Part shown: in pieces, positions 1 to 8,704 of the stretch
Layout of the letters: each line of letters opens with the position of its first letter
Numbering within the stretch: position 1 is the stretch's first letter
Source of the DNA: Lateolabrax maculatus
Lineage: Eukaryota > Chordata > Actinopteri > Acropomatiformes > Lateolabracidae
Direction: 5' to 3'
Assembly: GCA_031216445.1 (NCBI GenBank)
Contig: CM062209.1
Coordinates: 25,186,001-25,250,000 of the forward strand
DNA length: 64,000 bases
The notes under the pieces: model-generated
The model's input: the letters and a program-made list of their open reading frames with translations, nothing else
Told to the model about the DNA's origin: nothing
Databases searched by the model: none
Translations under genes and position numbers: made by a program

Positions 1-1149
1 GGAGATGTGCCTGTAGAGGACCCCATCCACTGCGGCCGTAACCAGGTCCGTCTTCGTGTCGTAGAAGGCCAGGCAGGTCCAAGCACTACACTCGGGTATG
101 ACCGGGCACCGACCGTGCTCGAAGGTCTTCATCACACCCCACAGGGTGACGAGCGCAATTTTCAGTTCCATTTCCTTGATCGGGTCTCGCTTGGGCTTCG
201 CGTCCTGTTCCACCCATACTTGGACGATTCTGCACAGCACAGAGACCAGCGTCTCAGGGACCGAATTGCTCATGAGCAGTTTCAGCGTGGCTGCAAGTCG
301 TTCCAGCGGTACATCCAACACAGAATGTAATGCCCGCTCGTGAGCCTCTCGCTCCTGTACAGCTTCCGCGGCAGCCTCTGGGGGGCTGAAGCCATCCCGA
401 GCGGTCCTCAAGCGAGGTTCCTCGGTGTGCCGCTGCCGCTGCCGCTGCTTGCGTCTACCGCCTCTACCAGCGTGCTCGCCAACAGCTATGTGGCCAGATC
501 GCCATTGTCTCTTGTACCTCTCAAGTCTCTGGCGTTTACTTCGGTCCCCTGCGTCCACGCCATCATCTCCATCGTCGTCGCTGCACCCCAGTGTCCTGTA
601 CGCGTCCCTGTGCACAACCGGGTTGCACGAGATGAGATTGGTCACGGTAGCTTTCCCGGACAAGCCGAGACCAAGAGCTCTGACTTTCTTCCAAGGCAAG
701 AAAACGCATGGCACAAAACCTGCCAACACAGACCAGCGGATCATATTCCTCAGAGTAGCCTTGATGTGTTCGCACACGTGGTTGGAGGAGTAGTAGTTGA
801 TGAGGTACCGCACCAAGCAAGTCGCGCTGTCGTTGTTGCTCCCCAAGACGTTGTAAAGCAGCAGCTCCACGGAGAGAGCTGGGCTGAACGTGTTGACAAC
901 CTCTTCTATTGCTATGGCCAGCTGCGGATCCTCGCTCACGTGAACCCAGGAGTCTACGTCCCGATGGATCGGGATCAGACCGTGACGTTCGTAGTAGTCG
1001 ACAGGGTCAGATTGACCCCGTCGACAGGATTCTTCATCTCTCGGGATCTCTAATCCGTACGAGCTCCCTCTGTCTTCCAAAGCGACCTCAGCCAGTTCCT
1101 TCTCACAGCGGTCCAGCTGCTGTCTGGACGAGCTCGTCGCAGCTCTCAT
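1..1149 (-). CDS. Hypothetical viral protein, N-terminal 383 codons (gene runs off the left edge)
   Basis: Reading the minus strand from an ATG at 1149-1147, the frame stays open to base 1 with no stop, so the C-terminus lies outside the window. An in-frame TAG lies just upstream near 1162, so this ATG is the first available. The product starts MRAATSSSRQQL. It has a mostly helical first half, a strongly basic Arg/Gln-rich stretch around residues 204-240 that could be a nuclear localisation or nucleic-acid binding segment, and a well-folded-looking region after residue 270 with many hydrophobic positions. I do not recognise the family. It is transcribed away from the capsid gene block. Composition on this strand is far more protein-like than the overlapping plus-strand frames, which are read as shadows. 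Confidence 0.7.
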   Translation of the reverse strand, partial: MRAATSSSRQQLDRCEKELAEVALEDRGSSYGLEIPRDEESCRRGQSDPVDYYERHGLIPIHRDVDSWVHVSEDPQLAIAIEEVVNTFSPALSVELLLYNVLGSNNDSATCLVRYLINYYSSNHVCEHIKATLRNMIRWSVLAGFVPCVFLPWKKVRALGLGLSGKATVTNLISCNPVVHRDAYRTLGCSDDDGDDGVDAGDRSKRQRLERYKRQWRSGHIAVGEHAGRGGRRKQRQRQRHTEEPRLRTARDGFSPPEAAAEAVQEREAHERALHSVLDVPLERLAATLKLLMSNSVPETLVSVLCRIVQVWVEQDAKPKRDPIKEMELKIALVTLWGVMKTFEHGRCPVIPECSAWTCLAFYDTKTDLVTAAVDGVLYRHIS

Positions 1150-1312
1150 TGCCGTACTTCTCTACACGATCTGATCCAGGAGCAAATAGCAAAGAACGAT
1201 CATTTCAGGCCTCTGTATCTGGTTAACGATACCAATTACTTGTATACTTACATGGTGTGCCCCCTTCCCCCATCTCAACCTCACTCTCTCTGCGCTTGAC
1301 TACTCTCACTCA

Positions 1313-1320
1313 CTCACACA

Positions 1321-1372
<52 letters not shown>
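1313..1372. repeat. (CT)n microsatellite
   Basis: Near-perfect CT dinucleotide run between the divergent genes at 1149 and 1394. Pyrimidine-rich sequence continues to an AG at 1392-1393 directly before the ATG at 1394, so it could act as a polypyrimidine tract for a spliced leader. Other dinucleotide runs in this element serve that role. Confidence 0.9.
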
Positions 1373-1375
<3 letters not shown>

Positions 1376-1393
1376 GCTTTCTCTCTCTGCAAG

Positions 1394-1783
1394 ATGTTCT
1401 GGATGCTCAGGGTGTTCTGTTGTCTGTGTAGGAACGGTCAGGCTCTGAACCAAGGTCGAGATTACTACCGGTACTATCGGGACGATGAGGGTGATGAGGA
1501 AAGCGATGAGGACGAATACACTGAGCGACGGCGGCGGGCGCTCCTGCTCAACCTGTCCAATCTCAAACGTAATGCGATCGACGCTACCACGGACGTGATC
1601 GTTGCGGACGAGCTGCTGAGACGACACGGTGACGATTCGAGTTTACTAATGTACCACGACAGGTGCTCCGCAGAGATGCGTCGAGCTATCGATAAGCTTC
1701 CGCTCACATCCCACGGCACGCAAGTCAAGATGCCTTACGGGTCACTTCGCAACAGCGCACGTTACATCAGAGACATTGTTTAA
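1394..1783 (+). CDS. Small hypothetical viral protein (129 aa)
   Basis: The frame opens with MFWMLRVFCCLC, a hydrophobic, cysteine-rich N-terminus, followed by a tyrosine-rich and then acidic segment (residues about 24-42) and an Arg cluster. A helical C-terminal half follows. The cysteines at the N-terminus could be lipid-modified, which would suit a small membrane-associated tegument protein, but this is inference. It lies 158 bp upstream of the likely capsid gene on the same strand. The CT tract ending in AAG just before the ATG leaves open that the first residues come from a spliced exon. Not recognised as a named family. Confidence 0.6.
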   Translation: MFWMLRVFCCLCRNGQALNQGRDYYRYYRDDEGDEESDEDEYTERRRRALLLNLSNLKRNAIDATTDVIVADELLRRHGDDSSLLMYHDRCSAEMRRAIDKLPLTSHGTQVKMPYGSLRNSARYIRDIV

Positions 1784-1941
1784 CAGCAAAATCTAGACTC
1801 TCAACGACACGCAAGCGTTCGTCTCCTGAGTCTGTCTTGAGATCGCCTTTCACAATTGCTAGCAATCGGGTCCCCTGAAACCTCCTTTATTTGACCGCGG
1901 GACCGCCGGTTCACGGTGGGATCGATCACCTCCAGGGCATC

Positions 1942-4900
1942 ATGAGTGTCGTAACCATGGACCCGAGCAGCTGCATGCTGAAACCGCTGGAGACGGTCAG
2001 GCGGCTAGTGAAAGCTCCCAAATTCCTGGCCGACCCAAGTGGCGCATTCGCGGAGTTCATCGTCGACAACATGATCAGACCGTCGGCCGCCAACAGTTCC
2101 ATCTCCGCCGACGCCACTGTCGTCATGTTGCAGGCTCACATGGGAGTTACCCTGTTCAGACAACAGAGAGATACGAGCCGCCTGCTCGCCGGCTTTGTGT
2201 ACAAGATGCTGGTCCCGGACGAAGCCGTGCCCACGGGCACAAGATTCCGCAAGTGCTACAGGATCACGGATCAGCGCGAGGCGCAGCAGGGTACCTACGA
2301 CACAGTCACCAACGGAGTGCAGACCAGAGAGTACAGCCAAGTCTTCCAGCACACGTCTAAAGTGGTCACGATGCAATTCGGAAGCCTCTTGAACGTCACG
2401 GTGCCGTCCGTGGCCACGGATCTGATCAGAAGAGAGCTGGACAGGGTCAGCACGTCGTGGGAGCTCACTAGGACTATCGAAGTGCTCAAATATTGTGCGG
2501 CCCAGCCAACCCTGACCGATATGGTCGCGCAAAGGACCAAGACCTACGGTCCGGCTGAGAAGCTGGACGCTATCTTGGTGATGGCGGAGCTCCTGTGCGG
2601 CGTGATCAACCTACAGCCCGACTCCTTCCTCTGCGTGCTGGAAAACGCTCGCAGGATGCTGGGGAGTGATAAGCCCGAGGTCATCGTGGTGGGCGACACA
2701 CTGTTCCGCATCATCTCCCAGAGGAGCTCCAACAGCACGCTGTGCACACAGATCGTCACCGAGGACACCAAGATCACCCCTGAGTTTTCGGTGTACACAA
2801 TGGCCAACGAGAACACTCGAGTCGGCGGAGGCTACGAGTTCACCATGCAACAGCTCACACAGCACGCTCTGGGCGACAAGGACTTGCCCTTCACCAACGA
2901 GTCCTGCTTTCAGGACAGCTCCATCGACATGAAGGTGAGCTACATTCGACTCGGCGGAGGTTCCAGCGACAAGATACCCATCGTGCACGTGGACGGGGTA
3001 CAGATGGAGCACGGCAACGATCGAGACACCTCCACTGAACACAAGGCCTTCTGTAACTCTGAAGGGTACAAGTGGGAGTTCGCCACCGTCGGCTGCACGG
3101 CGCCCGCTTTGAGTCAGATCAATCCCTCCCACGTCCTGTCCACCAAAGACTCAGAGGACATCAACTACAAGCAGCTCGCCCAGCGATCACCCTCTACCTC
3201 GTACATCCACCAGTACGACGGAGCGGTGGCGTGCGTCAGTCTTCGTGACCTGCACCCCGTGGGTAACCCGAAAGAGTTGTTCACCCACGACCGTCGAGCA
3301 ATACTGCAAAATCGTGTGAACGACTTGATGAGAGGCAATCCCAACGCTGTTCCCGTAGAAAAACTGGCCTGTCTTGCACTCACCAGAGACTGGTACGGTA
3401 AGATTAGGAACCCTGCTTCAGTGCTAGAGTTTGATACCCGCAACATGGTAGTACCTCGCCCGCCGCCTGCGCTGAGCGGCGACGACGCCGACGTGGTCCC
3501 TGAGCGTTGGGTTGTCAGGCCCCGGGTGGCTCTTTTCAACTCCTCCTCCATGAACAGTATCGACAACGAAATCGCTCAGATTGGCAGCGAGTTGCTCACT
3601 CATTTTGGTGACACCGAGCATGCGAAACAGGTGGCGGACAACCTGGCGTTCCTCGAACAGGCCCTCCATTACGAACAGGGTGCGATGTCCATGCTTGACA
3701 TGAGAGACGCAATCTTGACCGGGAGACCTTTCAACGAGATCGTAAACTCGGCTGACTGGACTGGAGGAAGAACATTTTGGTCTTGGTTAGCAGACCCTAT
3801 CTGTGCAGTTTACGTACGGCGCATCCTCGCGAAAAAGGAGACCGAGTCCCGCATCACAGCAGATGAACGCACCGTGTTGTTACAGCTAGAGGGGTTGATG
3901 AACAGCTTGATCGAACTGTTTAAGAGCATAGTGGGAAGCAGAAACAACTCCGTGATAGCCTCCATGCCTGCGTGTTTCCACGTGGCAGCACCCGATGCAG
4001 AACATGGCTACCCGGTAGAGTTCACCTTGGACGATATGGATTATTGCAATCTCATGTACTGGATCATACTCCCGGCTCTGGGGGCTCGAGTGTACCGTCG
4101 CCGCACGGAGTCCAATGGGGGTGCAGACACTGTCTGCGCCCCTATCGAATACCGAGAGCATGAACGCAACCTAACCAACGAGTTGAACTTGACCAACCAA
4201 AGCGCTCTCACAGTCCTGCGTTTGAACGGCAATTGCGCTTTCTCTAAGGTAGTGCCGCGAAACTGCGAAGACGTCAGCGAACTGTTCGAGCCCACCGCGT
4301 CGGCGCACAAGCGCTGCACCGACAGGGGATTCAGCGACACGTCCATCGTCACCTACATGTGGGCGATCAGACTCCAAAAGCTGGCGGGCATCAGCAACAA
4401 CCTGGCCAAAGTGTTGCTGGGCATCCATTACAGCACCCTGTTGACTCATAATGTCATACAGGAGCACTACGATACAAAATACTACTCGGGCATGTCCTAC
4501 CTACTGTTCAGAGGTGTGCGGTTCACGGGATGCGGCGTTTCCCTCATGCAGCAAAAGTCCGCCCTGTACACGCTGGGCACCGAGATCATTTGCAAGCCTA
4601 CGGCTCACAATACACATCAGGTGCACACGGTCAACCAATACTGCGAGTCCGTCGTGATACCAGAGACGCTGGAGTCTCCCGGCGTGTACATGCCCAACCT
4701 GTACATGAAAGATGTACGAGGAGGAGACGTGCACATAAACACAGGCGGTCCCTTCGACATGGTGGTGGCAGACGCTTTCAACGGGTTCTGCCCAGAGTCC
4801 GACAGTGCCAGCGGCTACCGCAGACCTTTCATCTTCACCACCGGCCGCTCGGAAAGACTCAACGGGTCCATCACACGGGACCCCATGATGCGAGCCGAAG

Positions 4901-5361
4901 CGTACACTTGCATGCCAACTCTGCTCCATCCATTCAGCTCCGCTCTCAGGGCTAAAAACAGGCACGCGAGCAGAAACCGTGACAACGAGGAAAGCAATCA
5001 CAAGCTCTTCTGCAACACCCTTCATATGGTGGAGTTTGAGAAGGGTGTGCTTGATCCCATCGGAAATCCCTTCAGGGATACAGTGGAGAGAGTCAATGGA
5101 GATAAGCGAACCACAGACATAATGCAACCGTTGCTCGGGGTGGCTTTTTGTGCTACTTATGGTATAGGGTTGACATCTGACAAGAAGCTAATGTGCGTCA
5201 AAGATGAGACTCGGGAAACCCTGGTTGATAGGCTGGCACCTAGAATCAGCGGAGTGGGTATCTTTGCGTGCAACCCCATCCAGACGACATCTCGTTTAAT
5301 CAACCCCATATTCAGCAGGATATTCGAGAGCAATCGCTACTCTCGTTTTCTCCAGTGGTAA
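1942..5361 (+). CDS. Probable major capsid protein (alloherpesvirus type)
   Basis: A 1,139-residue intact protein. The ATG at 1942 (MSVVTMDPSS) is chosen because the frame upstream begins only with a non-ATG codon at 1891; a second ATG at 1957 is also possible. The length matches the roughly 1,100-1,250 residues of alloherpesvirus major capsid proteins. It has the even composition without low-complexity tracts expected of a shell protein, and no signal peptide or membrane span. Known of the family: this protein forms the hexons and pentons of the capsid in the nucleus and is one of about a dozen genes shared by all alloherpesviruses. The assignment rests on length, composition and context, not on an alignment. 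The final residues end ...NRYSRFLQW. Its codon pattern is like that of its neighbours. Confidence 0.65.
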   Translation: MSVVTMDPSSCMLKPLETVRRLVKAPKFLADPSGAFAEFIVDNMIRPSAANSSISADATVVMLQAHMGVTLFRQQRDTSRLLAGFVYKMLVPDEAVPTGTRFRKCYRITDQREAQQGTYDTVTNGVQTREYSQVFQHTSKVVTMQFGSLLNVTVPSVATDLIRRELDRVSTSWELTRTIEVLKYCAAQPTLTDMVAQRTKTYGPAEKLDAILVMAELLCGVINLQPDSFLCVLENARRMLGSDKPEVIVVGDTLFRIISQRSSNSTLCTQIVTEDTKITPEFSVYTMANENTRVGGGYEFTMQQLTQHALGDKDLPFTNESCFQDSSIDMKVSYIRLGGGSSDKIPIVHVDGVQMEHGNDRDTSTEHKAFCNSEGYKWEFATVGCTAPALSQINPSHVLSTKDSEDINYKQLAQRSPSTSYIHQYDGAVACVSLRDLHPVGNPKELFTHDRRAILQNRVNDLMRGNPNAVPVEKLACLALTRDWYGKIRNPASVLEFDTRNMVVPRPPPALSGDDADVVPERWVVRPRVALFNSSSMNSIDNEIAQIGSELLTHFGDTEHAKQVADNLAFLEQALHYEQGAMSMLDMRDAILTGRPFNEIVNSADWTGGRTFWSWLADPICAVYVRRILAKKETESRITADERTVLLQLEGLMNSLIELFKSIVGSRNNSVIASMPACFHVAAPDAEHGYPVEFTLDDMDYCNLMYWIILPALGARVYRRRTESNGGADTVCAPIEYREHERNLTNELNLTNQSALTVLRLNGNCAFSKVVPRNCEDVSELFEPTASAHKRCTDRGFSDTSIVTYMWAIRLQKLAGISNNLAKVLLGIHYSTLLTHNVIQEHYDTKYYSGMSYLLFRGVRFTGCGVSLMQQKSALYTLGTEIICKPTAHNTHQVHTVNQYCESVVIPETLESPGVYMPNLYMKDVRGGDVHINTGGPFDMVVADAFNGFCPESDSASGYRRPFIFTTGRSERLNGSITRDPMMRAEAYTCMPTLLHPFSSALRAKNRHASRNRDNEESNHKLFCNTLHMVEFEKGVLDPIGNPFRDTVERVNGDKRTTDIMQPLLGVAFCATYGIGLTSDKKLMCVKDETRETLVDRLAPRISGVGIFACNPIQTTSRLINPIFSRIFESNRYSRFLQW

Positions 5362-5530
5362 CTGGGTACTTGCCGTCAAGCGGGAAGATCCGGGGAGTAA
5401 TCGGTCGGGACTGCGATTAAAAGAAAGAAAAGAAAAAAAAAAGAAGCCTCTGCTCGCTTACGGGTCATCTGTCACAGTACCGTTTCTGGATTAAAAACCA
5501 AACCAAACCAAACCGAACCAAAGTAGTAGT

Positions 5531-6094
5531 ATGCACAATAGCGAGTTCTCACACAACGTAGCCCGAGGGGTGTGCACCCTGATCAATTTTGTACTCTCCT
5601 GTGGGGTAAACTTTTTCACCTTCCTGTACATGCACCCCATGGAACAAGAAAATAACCTAAACCTGATCAGGAAGAAGGAAGAGGCTGAGGTGGACATAGC
5701 GATAAACACCATCTCGAGATCCATCACGAGTTTAGACGCGAACATAGCTCTGCTCAAAGAGTCCACAACTACAACCGTCGGGGAGGAGGCCGAGTACAAC
5801 AAGTTCAAGAAAGAACTGCGTTCCACCGAGATGCAGAGAGCCGACCTACGTTACTTATTAGGAGCCCTGCGGGGAAGACTCGACGTGCAGAGGCTAATGG
5901 GAGCCGTGAAGACTCTTTCCGACAACGTGGGATTACAACTCAACGCATCTGCGTACATCAACAGGCAGGTGTTAAGCCTGGCTGTGCAGAGGGATCTGAA
6001 CGATTCGAGAGAACCTGTCACCAGGGTGACCGTTCAGGATGCTTACCAGGAATACAGTAGAACGAAGCCTGCCACCGGACAGGCTGTTGTGTAG
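5531..6094 (+). CDS. Hypothetical coiled-coil protein downstream of the capsid gene
   Basis: 187 residues from the ATG at 5531; a second in-frame ATG at 5630 (MHPMEQENN) would remove a hydrophobic N-terminal stretch of about 33 residues. If the long form is used, residues 12-33 form a possible signal anchor; otherwise the protein is soluble. Residues about 40-110 are rich in Glu, Lys, Leu and Ala with heptad-like spacing, suggesting a coiled coil. It lies 169 bp after the capsid gene on the same strand and probably shares its polyadenylation region near 6177. Family not recognised. Small coiled-coil proteins beside capsid genes often act in capsid or tegument assembly, but that is inference. 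Confidence 0.65.
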   Translation: MHNSEFSHNVARGVCTLINFVLSCGVNFFTFLYMHPMEQENNLNLIRKKEEAEVDIAINTISRSITSLDANIALLKESTTTTVGEEAEYNKFKKELRSTEMQRADLRYLLGALRGRLDVQRLMGAVKTLSDNVGLQLNASAYINRQVLSLAVQRDLNDSREPVTRVTVQDAYQEYSRTKPATGQAVV

Positions 6095-6176
6095 ACATTT
6101 CTGTATCGCTCTTTTTTCCCACTTAGCTGTTTTACTCTCACTGTTGATTGTACATCTACATTACCTGAAAGTGAAA

Positions 6177-6188
6177 AATAAAAATAAA
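6177..6188 (+). terminator. Polyadenylation signals (two AATAAA)
   Basis: Two AATAAA hexamers in tandem, about 85 bp past the stop codon at 6094, followed by an A-rich and then GT-rich stretch. They probably end the transcripts of the capsid gene and the 187-residue gene. Confidence 0.6.
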
Positions 6189-7077
6189 TTGAAATAAAAA
6201 GGGACAAGAATAAAAGTGTCAAAGTGGTCTTGTGTGATTTGTGCTATATACAGTATGATGTATGTCAAAGTGTAATTAGGAGATGTTCACTCTAGCTCAG
6301 TCAATGACAAAATGAGAGGCTTGTTCTCTTTGGAGGTCTGGAGTGGGCAGAGCTAATAGAAATAAGTCTAGTCAGATAAACGAGAAGTGCGGTCGGATAA
6401 AATTATGTAGATGTGTGTGTGCGTGTGTGTGTGCGTGTGTGTGCAAAAGAGTTATATTTGTAGAAGTCATCTACACTCAAATCAGTAATGTGGTTATTAT
6501 ACTTTCTGTCTGGTCCTAGATTGGCCATTTGTGACATAAAACACACAACCAAAGATGTATATACCAAGATACGTTTTATTGTAACTGAAGCAAAAATGAG
6601 AAACATCAACCAGTGTGAGGACAAAATGGCGTACATATTAAAGACGAGGTATAAAATGTATACAAGTGTATGTCGAGGTACAAGAAACAGTCATCTCTTT
6701 TGGTATAAAATAGGAAACGTCAACCAGTGTGAGAACAAAATGGTGTACATAATAAAAAGGGTGTAAAATGTGCAAGTGTATGTTGAGGTATAGTTGTAGG
6801 TTGAGGTACAAAAACAGTCATCTCTTTTGGTATAAAATAGGAAACGTCAACCAGTGTCAGAACAAAATGGTGTACATAATAAAAAGGGTGTAAAATGTGC
6901 AAGTGTATGTTGAGATACAAAACCAGTCTTCTATTTTGGTATAAAATAGGAATAATATATATATATAGTTTATAAATGTATATACATATAAAAACAAAGG
7001 GATAAAAGGTAGCAGTGTATGTTGAGGTACAAGAAACAGTCATCTCTTTTGGTATATTACACGGTACAAGGCATCAG
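6189..7077. repeat. Non-coding AT-rich region with a 114-128 bp tandem repeat
   Basis: No convincing gene. It holds a GT-rich run near 6411-6443 and then about four imperfect copies of a 114-128 bp unit. Units share a segment reading AAACGTCAACCAGTGTGAG (starts near 6600, 6714 and 6842, plus a partial copy after 6900) and a segment reading CAGTCATCTCTTTTGGTATA. Short frames across it arise from the repetition. It separates the convergent ends of the capsid block (plus) and the RING-like gene (minus). Confidence 0.75.
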
Positions 7078-7805
7078 TCAAAGAAAACTGTAACACTCTG
7101 TGTTAGTGCGAATGTGGGCCAGGCCAACATCAGTTTCATAGTAGCTGGTAAACTCGTGGGAAATGTTGATCAGATTCCCTGTTGCCATGTTATCGTAGGG
7201 GCAGGAAAGTATATTGTTCGCATGCCTCATGTGAACTGTGTAATTCATGGCATCCCTAGCCCCTCGGTTTTGCTGCAGTTGAAGGGTTATTTCCTCCATC
7301 CCGATTTTGGAGGTCAACAGAGCCATGAAATGGGCCAGCGTAGAACCTTCAGAGGCTTTGCAATCTAGGACAACTTTTAGCTGCCTGTCTGACTGTGAAG
7401 CATACTGAGCTTCAAACCACCTACAAAGATAGAACGCCATCCTTCGAAACTCAACGCTTATGACGAAGGGTTTCATGGCGTTATCAGTAAGAGTACACAC
7501 TTTCAATGTCCTCTTGGTCACAGTAGTGAACCACATGGCCAAGATGATCTGTTTTTTCAGCACAAAGCAGCACCAGTGAAATCTGTAGATACCGAGGGTC
7601 ACGTTGAACAATTTAGGCAAGTAGACATCAGGAGCGAACATTGCCTCCGTCTTGGGTCGAGGACGGGTTCCCACCAGAATGTGATCCCAGAAACCCGGTA
7701 GGTGAGGGATGCAGACATATCTGTAGGCCACCTCTTCTGGCAATGAATCGTTTTTCCAGTACCGGAACGACATACTGTCGTTATCGTTGAGGAGTCTATT
7801 GAAAG
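7078..7805 (-). CDS. Spliced RING-like gene, exon 3 (C-terminal domain)
   Basis: The exon starts right after an acceptor (CTCTCTACGCAG at the lower end of a long CT tract, read on the minus strand) and ends at TGA (7080-7078). The acceptor phase fits the donor at 7940: one base carried over plus two bases here make one codon, and the frame then runs 242 residues with no stop. The downstream part from MSFRYWKND is a compact, hydrophobic, Cys- and aromatic-rich domain that I do not recognise. It is not obviously a TRAF, SPRY or kinase domain. In the joined protein it follows the RING-like domain of exon 2, which suggests a substrate-recognition role for an E3 ligase; this is inference. Confidence 0.7.
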
Positions 7806-7809
7806 CTGC

Positions 7810-7860
<51 letters not shown>

Positions 7861-7940
7861 ACAACCAGACTGTCAGTCTCCTGAGATTTGTTCACAGGAT
7901 CATAATACTACTATGAGGGACTGGTTAGGTAGATACCTAC
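7806..7940 (-). other. Intron 2 of the RING-like gene, with a microsatellite polypyrimidine tract
   Basis: 135 bp. On the minus strand the donor is GTAGGTATC after ...AAAACG and the acceptor is ACGCAG. The pyrimidine tract is made almost wholly of a (CT)n microsatellite (seen on the plus strand as GA repeats, about 7814-7858). Phases of the two flanking exons match. Confidence 0.75.
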
Positions 7941-8614
7941 CGTTTTGTAACTCCCGAAACCCTGGTCTTGGCACCTCCTTTATCATCTGTTGCACATGAG
8001 TGTTGGCTTCCATCTTGAAATGGTCATCAGCATTGCGTTCAAGATCCCAGTCTCCTAGATTCTTCAGGTCAGGGCAAGAGGTCAGGTTGTTGGCTATGGC
8101 ATTCACTGGACCTCTTGACGATGATACATTGTGTTGACTGCAACCTCTTTGATGCTGGTAACACAGTGTGCAAATCACACAACCGCATGCGCATTGGATC
8201 GGTCTGTTGAGCTGAATCAAGTAGTCGTGGCAGATAACGGCCCTGTTGAAGATCTTGCTACAAGTGGAACATCGGATTGCTTCCTTCACTATAGCCAAGA
8301 GCTTTCGGCTGTAATCAAGGGTGAGTTCGTGAGATGTGACAGTTTCAGACTGCGGAGGGGTAGGTGACAACTGTTGGGTTTGTGCAAATGCCATCGGCTG
8401 TGATGTTATACGATACTGCTGATGATTGCACAAGGGGATGACAGTCTCGTCAGCCCGGGGTAACGCTTCAAGACTTGAGCATGTGGGAATGAGTTCTGTT
8501 GCAGCAGCGACAGAGGGGTTTGGACATGGCTCAGTGTCATAATAAATGGTAGGATTTGAAGGGGCGAGATGTTCATCCGAAGTGGTATCATCTATTACGA
8601 GACTGTCAACAATC
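7941..8614 (-). CDS. Spliced RING-like gene, exon 2 (zinc-binding domain)
   Basis: About 225 codons. A zinc-finger signature is visible: CSTC, then about 18 residues with Cys and His, then CACGCVICTLC, then a Cys and His (GCSQH). This C-x2-C ... C-x-C-x4-C-x2-C pattern is RING-like, and RING proteins are typically ubiquitin E3 ligases; herpesviruses often use them against host defence. The N-terminal side is Ser/Thr/Pro-rich linker. The exon begins with the third base of a codon begun in exon 1 and ends with the first base of one finished in exon 3, so all three exons read as one protein. The same Cys spacing recurs in the 545-residue protein at 11910-13547, suggesting related domains. Confidence 0.7.
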
Positions 8615-8704
8615 CTGTGAAAAAAAAAAGAAGTTATCACCCTGACCAAAACATCTCATCACAATAATTTTTTTTTTTTTAAAAAATGGGCAAAAGATAC
8701 TTAC
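8615..8704 (-). other. Intron 1 of the RING-like gene
   Basis: 90 bp with textbook sites on the minus strand: donor GTAAGTATC directly after GTGACAC, and acceptor TTTTTTTTTCACAG. The exon ends after two bases of a codon and the next exon supplies the third (Thr), so the reading frame is kept. Stop codons inside the intron end both unspliced frames, so splicing is needed to join them. Confidence 0.85.

Noticed and set aside
340..1053. Plus-strand frame of 237 codons opposite the left-edge gene
   Set aside because: Its sequence is the shadow of a more protein-like minus-strand frame that is open to the window edge.
6488..7368. Short plus-strand frames of 92 and 117 codons
   Set aside because: The first lies in tandem repeats and the second is antisense to exon 3 of the spliced gene.
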